DNA of 64,000 bases from Diadema setosum. Lineage: Eukaryota; Echinodermata; Echinoidea; Diadematoida; Diadematidae. The translations under genes and the position numbers were made by a program. The notes below the pieces were generated by a model. It had not been told where the DNA came from and made no database searches. It saw nothing but the letters and a program-made list of their open reading frames with translations. Location of the stretch: the NCBI RefSeq assembly GCF_964275005.1, contig NC_092694.1:30832359-30896358 (forward strand). Reading direction: 5' to 3'. This document shows, one piece after another, positions 34,800-47,249 of this stretch (its first letter is position 1; each line of letters begins with the position of its first letter).

Positions 34800-36126
34800 T
34801 GGACCCCGGCTTGAGGCCCCGCCCGCCGGGTTCGTGGGCAAACTCCCTGCCTCCCATTGAGGGGAGAAACTTTTGGCCGATGTGCTTGTCTCAAGTATGT
34901 AGACAGGCAGGGGACAGTCACAGGAGGAGATAGAATTTTTGCAGAAGAACAGGAAGGATTGTCCATAACCAAGTTTGCGCTCGGTTGCAACAGTGGTGAG
35001 GATCGTGATATTGACTGTGAAGTCTGCGATGGAATAGGAGACACAGAAAGAATATGGATGACGACATGAGCTCTGCACCAATCAAGCTTGTGTTTCATCA
35101 ATCTCACTTGCCTCTCACTCTCTGACCTGCCCCTCACCTTTGCTTGCCCCTCAAGTTTCTATGAAAAAAAGAAAAAGAAATGAGAATGGGCATCTCATCT
35201 GGTGCATAGAGCTCACTTGTTGCTCATTTAAAAGTATTACATTCGGTACTTCTACACTGCGGTGTTTACAATACCGCTTGATGCTGATGAGACAAACATT
35301 CATCCTCCATGTAGCAGAAAACCGGATGATTGAAAGCAGGAAGCTTGAACATTTCTTGAGATATTTATATCTCTCTCTTTCTCTCTCATCTGCTGAAGAA
35401 TGGACAGTACAAAATGTTGTAACAGAACCAGACTATTCCATATCGTGGCCCTCAATTTGGCTTCCCTGATCTCCTTGTGTTTTTGAAGCAAAAATTCTTG
35501 TCTATTCACAATGGTGTCAACCATGTAGCGCTCAAGCGTGGTCCATTAAATGGTGTAGATGTGACCTTGTTATAACAGAATTCCCCTGAGCATAAACAGA
35601 ATGAAAAGGATGAAAATACCTGCAAAGGAACATAAGCTTGCTGGGTATACCTTTACTGTAGTTGCAGTGTGATAGAATGGAACGATACTGTGAAAGTACT
35701 GTGGGATGTGATAAGTGTTCCTCTTTAATGCTGTTCAATAGTTTGTGCGGGAAACTTTATGCCTTACGTTTTTTAAGAGCTCAACAGACATTGTGTAGGG
35801 AACTGCAACTCCCACATATGAAAGCCAGCCCTTTCAGAATGTTCTTTGTTCTCTGAAGGAAGTTTCTACAAGTAGGTTAGCTTATGCAAGCTCAGATCTA
35901 TAAAAATAAGCATTCGTCATCTCTGCAGTTAAAAATTAGTCCACTACAAAGATAAAGGGTGTTTTGATGTAAGCAGGGTAACAAAACCAAAGGATTGGGG
36001 CCTAGACAAGGTTTAAGATATCAGACACCATCAGATTCTACCCTAAATTTGTCTTTTCTGGTCACTTTCCTTGGAATAGTTGAAAACTAATATTTTCTCC
36101 ACACTGTGACTTAGGCTGTACCTATT
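34800..36126 (+). other. PPIE 3' UTR and downstream sequence
   Basis: No coding exon follows the PPIE stop. The transcript end cannot be fixed: AATAAA occurs at 36293-36298, 36373-36378 and 36608-36613 (all inside or beside element I), and at 38704-38709. None has other decisive support. Confidence 0.4.
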
Positions 36127-36901
36127 TTAACCCTAACTTACCTGGGCTATTTTGTGAGCTTAAAGTCCTGGGGGGGGGGGGGGCATGATGGCCCCCCCCC
36201 CTTATGATCTCGGCCGCGGATTGCGCGTTCGTAAGAAAATTGACACGCGAGTCACTCATGATGCAATCTATTGGGCTGTGTGGATAAATTTCAATAAATC
36301 GCTCTATTTTATTTTGTATGAATTAATTATGTTAATTTATGCATGAACTTAGAATTTGGCTGTAAATCATTAAATAAAGCCCCCAAACTTCAAAATTTTT
36401 TGCTTGAAGACTCTTTGGTGAATTCTGATTGAATTTAGGTGGAAAAAAATTGTTATCAATTTTCATTTCTTGTGTATTTTATTGTTTTTATAATTTCTTA
36501 TGTATTTCTGTGTTTTTTCACTTTTTGTTTTTTATTTTTTTTTTTAATGGGAATCTTTGGTGACACCATTTAAATCATAAGAATCATAAAATTAATTGCT
36601 TTTAATCAATAAAAGTAAAAATAATGATACAATTATGATTTTGAGATAGAAACCTAATTTGCATTGGTTTTGTACACAAAATCACGTTTTTGAGCAATTT
36701 TCGGTCTGACATGCACTTACATAATGCTGCGTAACTTCAGAACCGCATACCCGGACGTCGCAAATTTGGTCTTAAAAGTTGTGCAAGGCTTTAAGGTAAA
36801 TTGTCACGAATTGCCGTGTGGATGGGTTAATTCTCGCGCTGTGGAGATGTTGCGCGAAGTGTCGAGGGGGGGGGGGGGGCATACCGGTAAGTTAGGGTTA
36901 A
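36127..36901. mobile_element. piggyBac-type non-autonomous element I (775 bp)
   Basis: Termini TTAACCCTAACTTACC and GGTAAGTTAGGGTTAA are perfect 16-bp inverted repeats including TTAA. TTAA followed by CCC is the signature of piggyBac ends. Next to each terminus is a G-tract: G14 at 36170-36183, followed by CATGATGG and a C-tract that can fold back, and about 14 G at 36866-36879. The AT-rich interior has no transposase frame. Confidence 0.8.
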
Positions 36902-36949
36902 GCCCAAACAAATGCTGATCAAATCAATTCCCTTATGACAGATCCTGTA

Positions 36950-37175
36950 TGTACTGTAAACGCAGAAATTTTTGCAGTACATTAATTTTTTGCGTATTTC
37001 ACGCTACTTATGGCTAGCGTGAATTCTTAAACCCATGAAAATATCTTCACAATTTTCTGTGCACATTTTGAATGGGTTGACAATTGTGCAACATACATTC
37101 AGGAACCCATGAATATGTTTTTTAGCTGCTCGGCGCGAAAAATTATTCACCCCAAAATATTGACGTTTACAGTGT
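36950..37175. repeat. GTAAACGC/AATTTTTGC-type repeat
   Basis: GTACTGTAAACGCAGAAATTTTTGC at the left and GACGTTTACAGTG at the right are inverted, with CGCGAAAAATTATTC near 37133. A similar CGCGAAAATATCTG style occurs at 38270-38290 and at the window's right edge. Confidence 0.5.
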
Positions 37176-38095
37176 GTTTCTAAAAGACTGACCAACAGTT
37201 TCTTCAATTTATGATGGATTTGAAATCTTTTATTGCACATGAAAAAGAAATTCTGACCCTTATCATTCTCATTTTCCTGACTTGTAGTTAACCTGTACAT
37301 GTATTTTTTTCACATTTTTATTAATCAATGTGCAGGGTGCCTCAAAAACAGTTCTGCTGTGTACAATTTGCTGGTTTACTGCTGGAGTAGATTTTGTGGA
37401 TTTTTGTTTTTCCCCAGTGAACCCAGTGATGAGTTATTAAATCATTATTTTTCTGTTGACTATATTTCAATACAGTACTTTTAATCCAGATTGTATGCAT
37501 TGTTTATTAGCTTTGTGTTACTTTCGGGATGTTGGGGGGAAAACTTTTGTTGCTAGGCTTCAGCCAAGCCTTGTGTGTGAGTGGGTGTATGTATGCGCAT
37601 GCACGCTTGTCTGGTTATATGTACGTGTATGGTTATACAGTCCGCCTTGCCTAAGTCGAATCTATTTGGATTGAAGAAATAGCTTTGACTTCTAAAGAGA
37701 AAGTTTGACTTATGAGGGAATAAAATCAATAGAATATAAAGGTGACTTAGAAAGACCTTCAACTTAACCAATTATTCGACTTATGCAAGGTCAACTTTAA
37801 GCAAAATTGTCACTGTACTTGAGGTGCAGTGTTGATAGGGATGTAATGGATCCCCCAACCAGGGAATATAAGTGCATTTACATGTAGGTGCACTGTACTT
37901 AATTTGTCCAATGCCTAATATGGTTAATGAGTTTGCATCTGTTTGTGCGGCATCCTTTTATGTGGCTGTATCCATGGCAACCAACATATTCTCATCAGTA
38001 CGATAAAAAGTATAAATACAGGGGATCCTCGTTATAACAAAGACCTAAAAACTATGAAATGTGTCGGGTTTCTCACTAATCAATGTACAAAAGCA

Positions 38096-38312
38096 AAGAA
38101 ATATACTGTATAAGCTGTTATTTTCACAAGGATTTAATTTTCCTGAATTTGTGCATCGTTGGACGGCGAATTTAACAACATGCGAAAATCGCCATGCGCT
38201 ATGCATTTATAATGGCCTTGTGTCAATACAGGAAAACAACATTTTTGAAAAAACAATGTCCGTGACCTCATTCGCGAAAATATCTGTATGCGAAAATAAT
38301 AGCTTAATACAC
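38096..38312 (+). repeat. Interspersed repeat, family G copy 1
   Basis: Matches 54548-55095 through CTGTTATTTTCACAAGG, GGCCTTGTGTCAAT, GAAAACAACAT, GTGACCTCATTCGCGAAAATATCT and TGCGAAAAT. It lacks the 243-bp insertion present in the other copy. Confidence 0.7.
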
Positions 38313-39118
38313 CAGTAAAAGAGTTGCGACTGGCAAAACAAACTTTTTATGAGAGGGTTTTGTTATATCTCACCTCTGTATAATGAGGTTCTACTGTACA
38401 AGTATCACTCTCTTGGAAAACACTAAATGCGTTATTTTGAGCAGATGTGTGGATGACCGTCTCCAGTGACAGAGAAAGTGACCGGGGGGAGGGGGGGGGG
38501 GAGGGTAGTTCACTTAATGAAACTGAAGTGGAACTGTATATAACTAGAATTGCAGTGCATTCTTGTCTCATCAAGTGCGCCCCCCCCCCCCCCTAAACAC
38601 TACAGCAAAGTGGGCAGCACACACCAGACGTTGAGCCATTTTGCTTTAGTACAGTTTAAGGTGAGCTAAAGTGAGGACAAAATTTAATGATGAGCCACAA
38701 CAAAATAAAGGTTTTGTTTTTATGCTTGTATTTTCTTTTGCACTTTCTGTTTAAGCAAGAAATCTTTAAATTATACACATACAGACAAAACGCAATGTTA
38801 CAGTGCTGTAGATCACACCCACTATACATTAATAATTACAGGATGCTCAAGTGAACACATAGTATGTAAACATTCATTTCACATAGACCGATACAAAAAA
38901 ATTACACTTACTCAAAGAAAACTTGATGCTGCTTTACTTATTTCCAAAAAAGGAAAAGAAAAGAAAAACAAAAACAAAAACATTGTCTACACATTTTTCT
39001 TTGGTGGCTGTTGCTGATTGAAATACAGAAAAACTGAGACTTTCCATGATCACCTAATTATTTCATCAGACAGGTAATGTGGTTGATATAACATGACCAT
39101 GGACAATTCTGGATATCA

Positions 39119-39210
39119 TTAACCTGTTGAAGACTAGTCCTGAGTACACTCAGACAGGTGTCTATGGAAATATGTGTTGTTTCAAAATCAGCCCATCCTC
39201 GATGGGTTAA
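39119..39210. mobile_element. 92-bp TTAA mini-palindrome, family K copy 2
   Basis: TTAACCTGTTGAAGAC at the left and CATCCTCGATGGGTTAA at the right. The interior GAGTACACTCAGACAGG, TCTATGGAAAT and TTGTTTCAAAATCA aligns with copy 1 at 27464-27556. Older-looking than copy 1. Confidence 0.75.
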
Positions 39211-41206
39211 AAATACATTCACATTTGAAGATTGTGTTGATATGAAGTTCAGAAGTATCAATAACAAGTTTCTAACAAACATAAATAGATGTTTGAAAGG
39301 GGGAAAATCAAGTATCTTGGTTAATTTGCGAGGACCATTTGAAACAAAAATAGTGGATCCCCTTGAAACTTACCAGTAAAAGGTATGTAGGGCAAAACAA
39401 AGTTATAATGTACCTACCCTTGGCTGTTCCAAGTTATATCAGTGACGTCACCGGTTTTGTATCTGACACATTTCCTTCAGACTGTGGAATAAAATTCTTA
39501 GAGACATTTTCCTTAACCTTCCTTTCCAAAATTTCAAATCATTAAGTTGAAAATTTGGGAGACCAATGATATTTCCAATACATTGTCACAAGCTAGAAAG
39601 ATGGAATGTATCCTATTGCAGTATCTACAATGTATATTATAATTTGCAACAATTAAAGCCTGCATAATATAAAGTTCCTCTTACAAATGATGCTATGTAC
39701 ACACATTACTTGGAAGCTCCTCTTTGAGTAATCTGGTCTGATAAATTACAGACATAAAAAAAAAGAAGTCATACAGACATGACAGATTGACGAGGAAAAC
39801 ATGCGCAAATTTTGAATATGTCAGCCTGTGGTGTATGTAAAACGTCAACCCTACTACGAAACAAAAATCAAACCACCCCGGCCAAGAAAAGAGAATGAAG
39901 TGAGGAGAAATCTACATATGGCATCTTTGTTTACCTGTCTTGTACTGGCTCCTACGAAATGCATTCCGTATTTCGTAAATCATGACTTGCAGAATAATCT
40001 CAAGGATGGTTGAAATCACAAATGAAAGCAGGGGGGTCAGAATGAGGAACGAGCTTATTGTACCATCCTTTGTCGAGAGTAATTTAAGTAATTTCATCTT
40101 TTGAGAGAGAGAAAAAAACAACAACCTACATTTCTGTCACAAACATCAGTCAACTCATAAAATTTATGATAAAAACACTTATGAAATATGTGGTGTATAC
40201 CATATCTGATTTCCGACTTGCATTGTAAGAAATTCTGGCTAGAGTGAGACTCAATGTATAAGATGCAAAATTCTTTGTACGATTTTATTTACTGTTCCCC
40301 CATTTTTTAAATCAAAACATGAGTATCTAAGAAATGTCACTTTGAATTTTCATGGAATAACATACCTACAAGTTTTGGATACTTTTTGTCGTCTGTGTTT
40401 GTGGGGGTGAATTTAGTAAGTAAAGGGGAGTAAATGTTCTATTGCCAGTGACTTTCCCTACTTTTACATGATGGCAATACTGAAGGCAGAGACACTTGTA
40501 TTTACAATCAATCACCAATCTGCATTGTATGAGCACAGGGGGGAAAAAAACACACACAAAAAAAAAACCAACATGAAATCTACAACATGTGAATATTTTG
40601 GTACATTCCCACCACCCTTTTACCCTCTAGAATAACCCTATGAAATATAAAAGTAGTAGGTACGCATTGAAATGATATTCTCAGTGGTGTTTTTCTTGCT
40701 CATATGCAGATGTAAATGTATAAACTAATACAAAGTATTGAGTATTCCGTAGAATGGTATAAAACTAGACATTTAATTATTAAGACTTCCCTTGTGTACC
40801 CACACATAATGAAGTCTCTGTGTACTTTCTAACAATATCTCAAAACCTGTCCACTCATTTTTCATGACTAGGCTGACAATTCCTCTGAAAATTCTGAAGA
40901 AGTCTGCACATTCAAAAATACACAGTGATTACGTTCATATTGTTGACTGAAAAATACAAAAAACGATTTGGTCATTCAGATTGTGAATACAACATACAGC
41001 ATCAGTTCCACAAAAATACAGTTTAAAAAAGGCATCATTACTTGATTACACTAAGCATGACAATTTCTTGTCGTATAATGTATGACTACAAGGGACAAAT
41101 ATGATTACTACACGTATGCATTTCTTTTTTTTTTTGGGGGGGGGAGGGGCAATATCTACAAACAAGCTGAAGAACCATGGTGTTATTATAAAGCAAAAAA
41201 AAAAAA

Positions 41207-41261
<55 letters not shown>

Positions 41262-44200
41262 TAAAGCAGTGGGACCTGCAAAATCACGTTGTTACGAGAG
41301 GATTTTGTTACATGTATAACCTACCCCTTAACATCTGGAAGGTTCTAATGTATAAATATCGCCCTCTTGGAATTAAAGAAAACATTTCTATTACAATCTA
41401 CATGCATTACTTATTTATTTTATGTCTGATTTTGTTGATACTTAAACCATTCTATAAACTTGATTTCAGTCTATTCATTAAAGACAACTTGAACTTTTAG
41501 TGAACTTGCATGTTAAGTTGCACAATTTAACACACAGTGTATATGAATGGCTGTATCACTTAAGTTCATACATGACAAGGCATTATGATTTCCCGTCTTT
41601 GTAAAATGATTGGGGCAAACCCGAGAAGAAGTGACACATGATTTGTAACTGCAGGTCCAGGATCTTATCTTCTTTGTTACCTACTCTTTCAACTACAGGT
41701 ATTATAGTTATGATCGGTCACTGTGGTCAGGAGTTTTATAGTTTAATACAACACAAGTGACTACAGCACCACTCGATATGGCAATTCTTCAATAGAGACC
41801 CCCACAAAATAATATAGGCATGTTTACAAGTGCTCGAAGCCGTACTTGAAGAAGAGTTGGCCAAATGTTGCCACTGAGGGTAGCATTCACGACTGGCCAT
41901 CTTGATACATTGTGCATGTTTTCACGATTTCTAAACCTGTTTCATTTTATGTTTGCTTTCAACATCATTATGTTCAAAGTGCCTTTATAAGGGGAACAGA
42001 CTTCTGAGCTCATTTCTAAAACTGAAGTCTATTTTCATCAGATGGTAAACATTTGTATGTGGAAATTTTCTTTAATTAGTTGATAGTTTTACAAACACTT
42101 CTGAGTCATCGAACACATAATTTAAAACTGATTTGTACCTTTTATGAACTTGCATTTTACAGTTCTACTGATATGCTATGAGCATATAAAACTAGCAGAA
42201 CTCATGGATCCATATAATACACAATTTTGACAATACTTGCATAGGATAGTAGTGGTACTTTATCCATTTACATATAAAAGATTTCTCCTTTTTCTTTCTG
42301 GTTTGGTTAAATTTGCCATAACCTCTGACCTTAATCTGGTATTGCCTCATGTTTATTATTTTATTGTAACAGATTTCTGACTACATAAACAAACCAACCC
42401 AATAACAACAAAAAAAGATACACACACAAACCACCAAGAGAAAGAAGAAGCATAATTCATGCTGATGTCATAACAAGACAGAAAGGACACAATACAGAAC
42501 TACAAATCAGCTCTCTGCGGTCAATAAATAAGTTTAAATATAATATACTACAAAATACACATACATTCATTCTGACCCAGTATATACACAAATAATTGTC
42601 TCTGGCACTTTAAAAATGTGCTAGGGCATAAAAGAGTGAGAAAAAAGGGAAGGGAAAAGATGGCCATTACTGTAGAACAAGGAGGTGGGCTTCCTCCAGA
42701 GGTTTCAAACAATCTTCCAGAATGGATTTTCTTTCTTACGCTGAGGGCAAGCTGCGTGGTATCTCATTCACAAAAAGCAACAACAAGATACCTGTACCTT
42801 GGTCCCTTAATTGCTCAGGAGAAAAATAGCAGGAATGTGATCTACAGGTGAAATCTCATTGATATCGGTCCTGTCTGAAAACACAAGATACAGCCCCAAA
42901 TTCATGTGTATCCATTCAAGTTAAACTTCATGTTTTCAATTGTACATGCTACCTTTCATTCATGAAAGTACATATAATATGTAAATTTTTTTCAAGCAAG
43001 TCACCCAAAGATTTCATTAGTTGTTACAAAATTGCATCCATTATCATCATCAAAAATGTGCATGACAACTACTTGTATAAATTAACATGTAAGATAGGTT
43101 TCGTGCTCTTACTTTTCCACACAAACATTTGCGCAGTACAAACAGTTCTTTCTTTTTTGTATGAAATTCAAGTTGAAAAAAACAACAACACATGAAATGT
43201 TTTGGTATCTATGAAAAATACACAAAGCTACAATCTTTTTGAGAAGACTTTACTATCGCCACCAATAGCCCATTTCCACCTTCTCTTTAACTCTGAATCT
43301 ACCTCAGTGCTGGCTTCTATCCCCATCCAACCTCTACCCTCTCTGACCTCCAACATCTGGACCAGAGAAGCTACAACCAAATCATCGTCATTTTATTTAC
43401 ATCCCACTGGCCCGCTTTATACGGATCACCCACTCAAAATACTCATTTCAAGATATTACAATGACACCCTTGTAATAAGACTAGCAGTTAGCCAACTGTG
43501 TATTTCAGTCAATGGAAGTGCGCAAGACTACTCATAGGCCTTATGTTATACACCATCAATACTGTAACTAGCAGTCTCCAAAGCTGGCCTGACCTCTTCA
43601 AGGATAGTGGGGATCATTCAGCAAATGTGTCAGACCAACCATTCTTCTTTTGTTTTTGTTTTTTGGAACTACAATGTATTTAATATAATGTGGTTGATGT
43701 GCTGATTGTACACCCTTGCTGACCTATTTCATATGAAAAAAAAATCCTAAGAAACAAAGAAGCCTCAATACATATAGGTCCTACAGCTGTGATAGAGTGT
43801 GTATTATAATTTATACAAAGTATCATATTACAAACTGACATACAAACCAAGGCATACCATGCATAGCATGGGAAATATAAAACTTGTATTGCTCACGAGT
43901 GCATGAAATCTCTCTACTTTGTGAATACCAAGGCCAACAGAAAAACACAAAACTATAAAACAAACACAAAATTGCAGAATATCTACTTGTACCTTCACGA
44001 CAAATCCATGACAAGTGAACATCATGCAGTGCTACGAATTCTGTGATATGGCTGCAAGTGATAGCGACCTTCTTACATTTGGTTCTATCAGTGCTATCAC
44101 GGCAAGCCCAACAAGACCATTGTCTCTCTAAGGGTTCATTTTGGAGATTCTTCATGTAGAAGGGGGAGGAGTAACTTTGACCCTTGATTGGAAAATGGCA

Positions 44201-47200
44201 CAAAAAAAAAAAAAAAAAAAAAAAAAATCAGGCTACCAGAAGGGAGAGACTCTTTTTTAATACCCAAACTCAATTTGCAACAATAATTTTCGAATCTAAA
44301 CATTCTATATGCCCTCAGAAAATCAGTCGAGGTCACATATATATGCCAATAGGAAGGTGTTATGATGTCACAGCCTTACAAAACTCCCACATACCCACAG
44401 ATCCTTACTACATTTTCTTATTAAATTAAAGCAAAGAAATTTTTCTCAGTTAAATAAAGAGTCGTTGTTAATAAGTCATCGACTATCAAATAAAAAGAAT
44501 AATTTCCTATTTTTATTCTTGGAAAGTGTCATGATCATACCCTTTGTGATTGTGTTTGCAGTCGCTCCTTCACAAAAGCATGTGTGCAATCAAAAAGAGA
44601 TTATAATAATTTTGTTTGTTCTATCATTGTTTTCTTATCAAAGTAAAGTGGAGTATACTTGAGTTAGGGCCAAAGTTCATGCCTGTCCTGTCGCTAGGCA
44701 CATGACGAACAAAATATTCTCCAACACTAATAGTATTATGCCATGCATGTATATTTCCCCGAGCATGATATTTTTTGTGGAGTTGGACTTGTAGGTTAAT
44801 TCTGAAAGCCGTTGAATTCACTGTCAAAAAAAAAAAAAAAAAAACGACGACAGGAAGAGAAACCAAACCTAACCACTTTCAGGATAAAAGAAATGGATTT
44901 GCCTTTCCCATTCTGGACAAAATAGACAACGCGTCTGTGTGATACAGGAGACAATATTTTTTAGAGTTATTGATTTTGCAATGATCAGTAAGCTCAAAAA
45001 AAAAAAAAAAAATTGAAAACAGCAAATTACACTGCATAAAACTACAGTATATTCTTTATATGCAACTTGATAGGTAATAACCTCACTAACTGTCATATTG
45101 GTGTTGTGTATCCTACAATGTACACGTAATTGCATACTGTGTATAATTTGATAACTGAGCAAAAAATGTTTTTACACATAAAATCAAGGTGTGTGCACTA
45201 GATTTCTTTGAAAACTATGCCGCTGATGTGACAAAATCTTTGGTTCTGCAACTACATAACTGTATTGACTTTGGATCTATATATCAGTTACTAATACATT
45301 GATTAATCTGAATATTGTTGAAGGCTTGACTGAACACACAGAATGAACGTATCTTGAGGAGATGCAAATTTGGGTAGAAAAAGACAAAGAAAGGGAGAGA
45401 GAGAGAGAGGCAATGATATTTTGCATGGTGGTTAATTGTTGTTGTTGCACAATATATATTGGGCAAAATTTATAGAGACTTTGGTTATTTCTATTTAAAA
45501 AAAAGAAAAGAAAAAAGAGTTTGCCTTTGAGAAGACTAATAATAAAGTGGCCATGCACAGGTATGTTGGCATCTACACTTTGTATTTTCCATTTGAGCCT
45601 TAGGCAATTCCTTAATTTTGGACAAGAGCCCCAATATTTACTGCTCCAAACGCTCACAACTGATGGACATTGCTCTTCCAAAACATTGTTGCTGCTCGTA
45701 AAAGCAAACAAAGAAATAAACTATCATGACTTTTAAAAAAACAACAAGAAAAAAAAAATAACTTTACAAAACACACTCCTAAGTCTACAGTACTCTAGTA
45801 ATACTGCAAATTCTGTAAAATGGAACATATGATATGCAAACTTGCCATGCAATCTATGACGGCAGCAAAATTTAGAATGCGCTTTGATGAACCTATCAAT
45901 AATGGGTGTACGTTGGCATACAAGTGTAACAGCAGTTACATAATCAAATACAATGTATAACTTGTTCCATACCAAGTGCCACAAAGTTTGGTCTCATCCC
46001 GATTTGTAATGTATGGCAATCATCCGTCTAAAGGCAAGTACAGTATATATTCCATTACAGGAGTTATCATTTGTAGTTGCCCTGCTGGGCTAGTATACAA
46101 CTTGCTTGCATGCCCAGTGGCAAAGTTGGGTTGTCCAGGGGCAAGTGGATGAGTATGTTTGTAGGGACCCTGAGTTATATAAAAAATGGAAGCATAGCCG
46201 TCTGTAACTCTCTCATATCACAGCTAAATTCTTTCTGCGCAATCTCTAAAAGGAAAGTGTACAATTCTCGTGCCATTTATTTAAGTTCAGTCAAAATATA
46301 ATCTCAAAATGACTTGCTGCACAGTCTGAGGTTGCAAGACAGGCTTTGCTACTTTTAAACAAAAGTCTTTTGCACAGTAAATCATACATGTACCTGCTAA
46401 CTTCAGAGCTCAATATACCATAACAAATGAAAGTAAATTTTGCAACAACAAAAAAAAAAAAGAATACCTCTGTCATTAACTTAAAATATTTCAATATCAA
46501 CAGATGGTCACAAAAATAGGAACACATGATGGAATAACATTTCTTCCTTCATTCAAAATAGAAAGAAAAAGAAGAAATATATTTTAAACAACATAAAAAT
46601 TGACATGTGTGGTAGGTGTTTGGGTGCACATAGTGACCAGCATGATTTTATATTGGAATGGAATAAACTATCTTTATCGACTTTTTAATGACATGAGCTA
46701 TTAAACGATAAGCAGCAATAAGCTACATGTATAAACAACTTAACATAGGATAGGGGCAAGACATGACAATGATTGAGAGCCAAAATAAAATTGGCCAAAA
46801 TCTGTGGAAGAGATTCATACAGAACTTACAACACCTTTCATTTCCTTTACTCTCACACCAGTGGTATACTGTAATATGTCTACTTCATATTTCACTTTGG
46901 ATATTTCTCAGCTGATAGTACATAGCACGTCTTTTTTCTTGCTTTCGCCAGCATTTTCAGAAATTCAACTGCATGTAATTATTGTTTCAAAGGTTATTCA
47001 TTCTTAGCCATACACTGCTTTGTATCCCGTTATCATCACCGCAACATCATTTCTTTTTCTTTTTCTTTTCTTTTTTTTTTTTTTACATATGTGAATGAAA
47101 TTCTACAAAGGTAACAACCTCTATGTCTTTGGAAGTAAATTTATCTACGACATACAGAATATATCTTCTTTTTTTGCAGCCTACGTGACCGATTGTCAGC

Positions 47201-47249
47201 GGTTTGGTGAATTCAGCGTTGGGACGTCGCCCCTCTGTGCACAGCGCCC
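39211..47249. other. Convergent intergenic region, including likely HMBOX1 3' UTR
   Basis: No coding exon is supported in this 8-kb AT-rich stretch. It has a TA microsatellite (41211-41259), several A-runs (44201-44226, 44825-44844, 44997-45013) and a GA run near 45392-45409. The HMBOX1 mRNA must end here or further left. A minus-strand AATAAA (TTTATT at 46276-46281) is one possible signal, not a firm one. A long conserved 3' UTR cannot be excluded. Confidence 0.4.
41211..41260. repeat. (TA)n microsatellite
   Basis: About 50 bp of TA after an A-run. Confidence 0.95.

Noticed and set aside
34691-35137. 148-residue minus-strand frame opposite the last PPIE exon
   Set aside because: It is the antisense shadow of a conserved exon whose sense frame is certain.
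43823-44203. 126-residue minus-strand frame as a gene between PPIE and HMBOX1
   Set aside because: No conserved motif or splice context. Open frames of this size are expected by chance in 12 kb.
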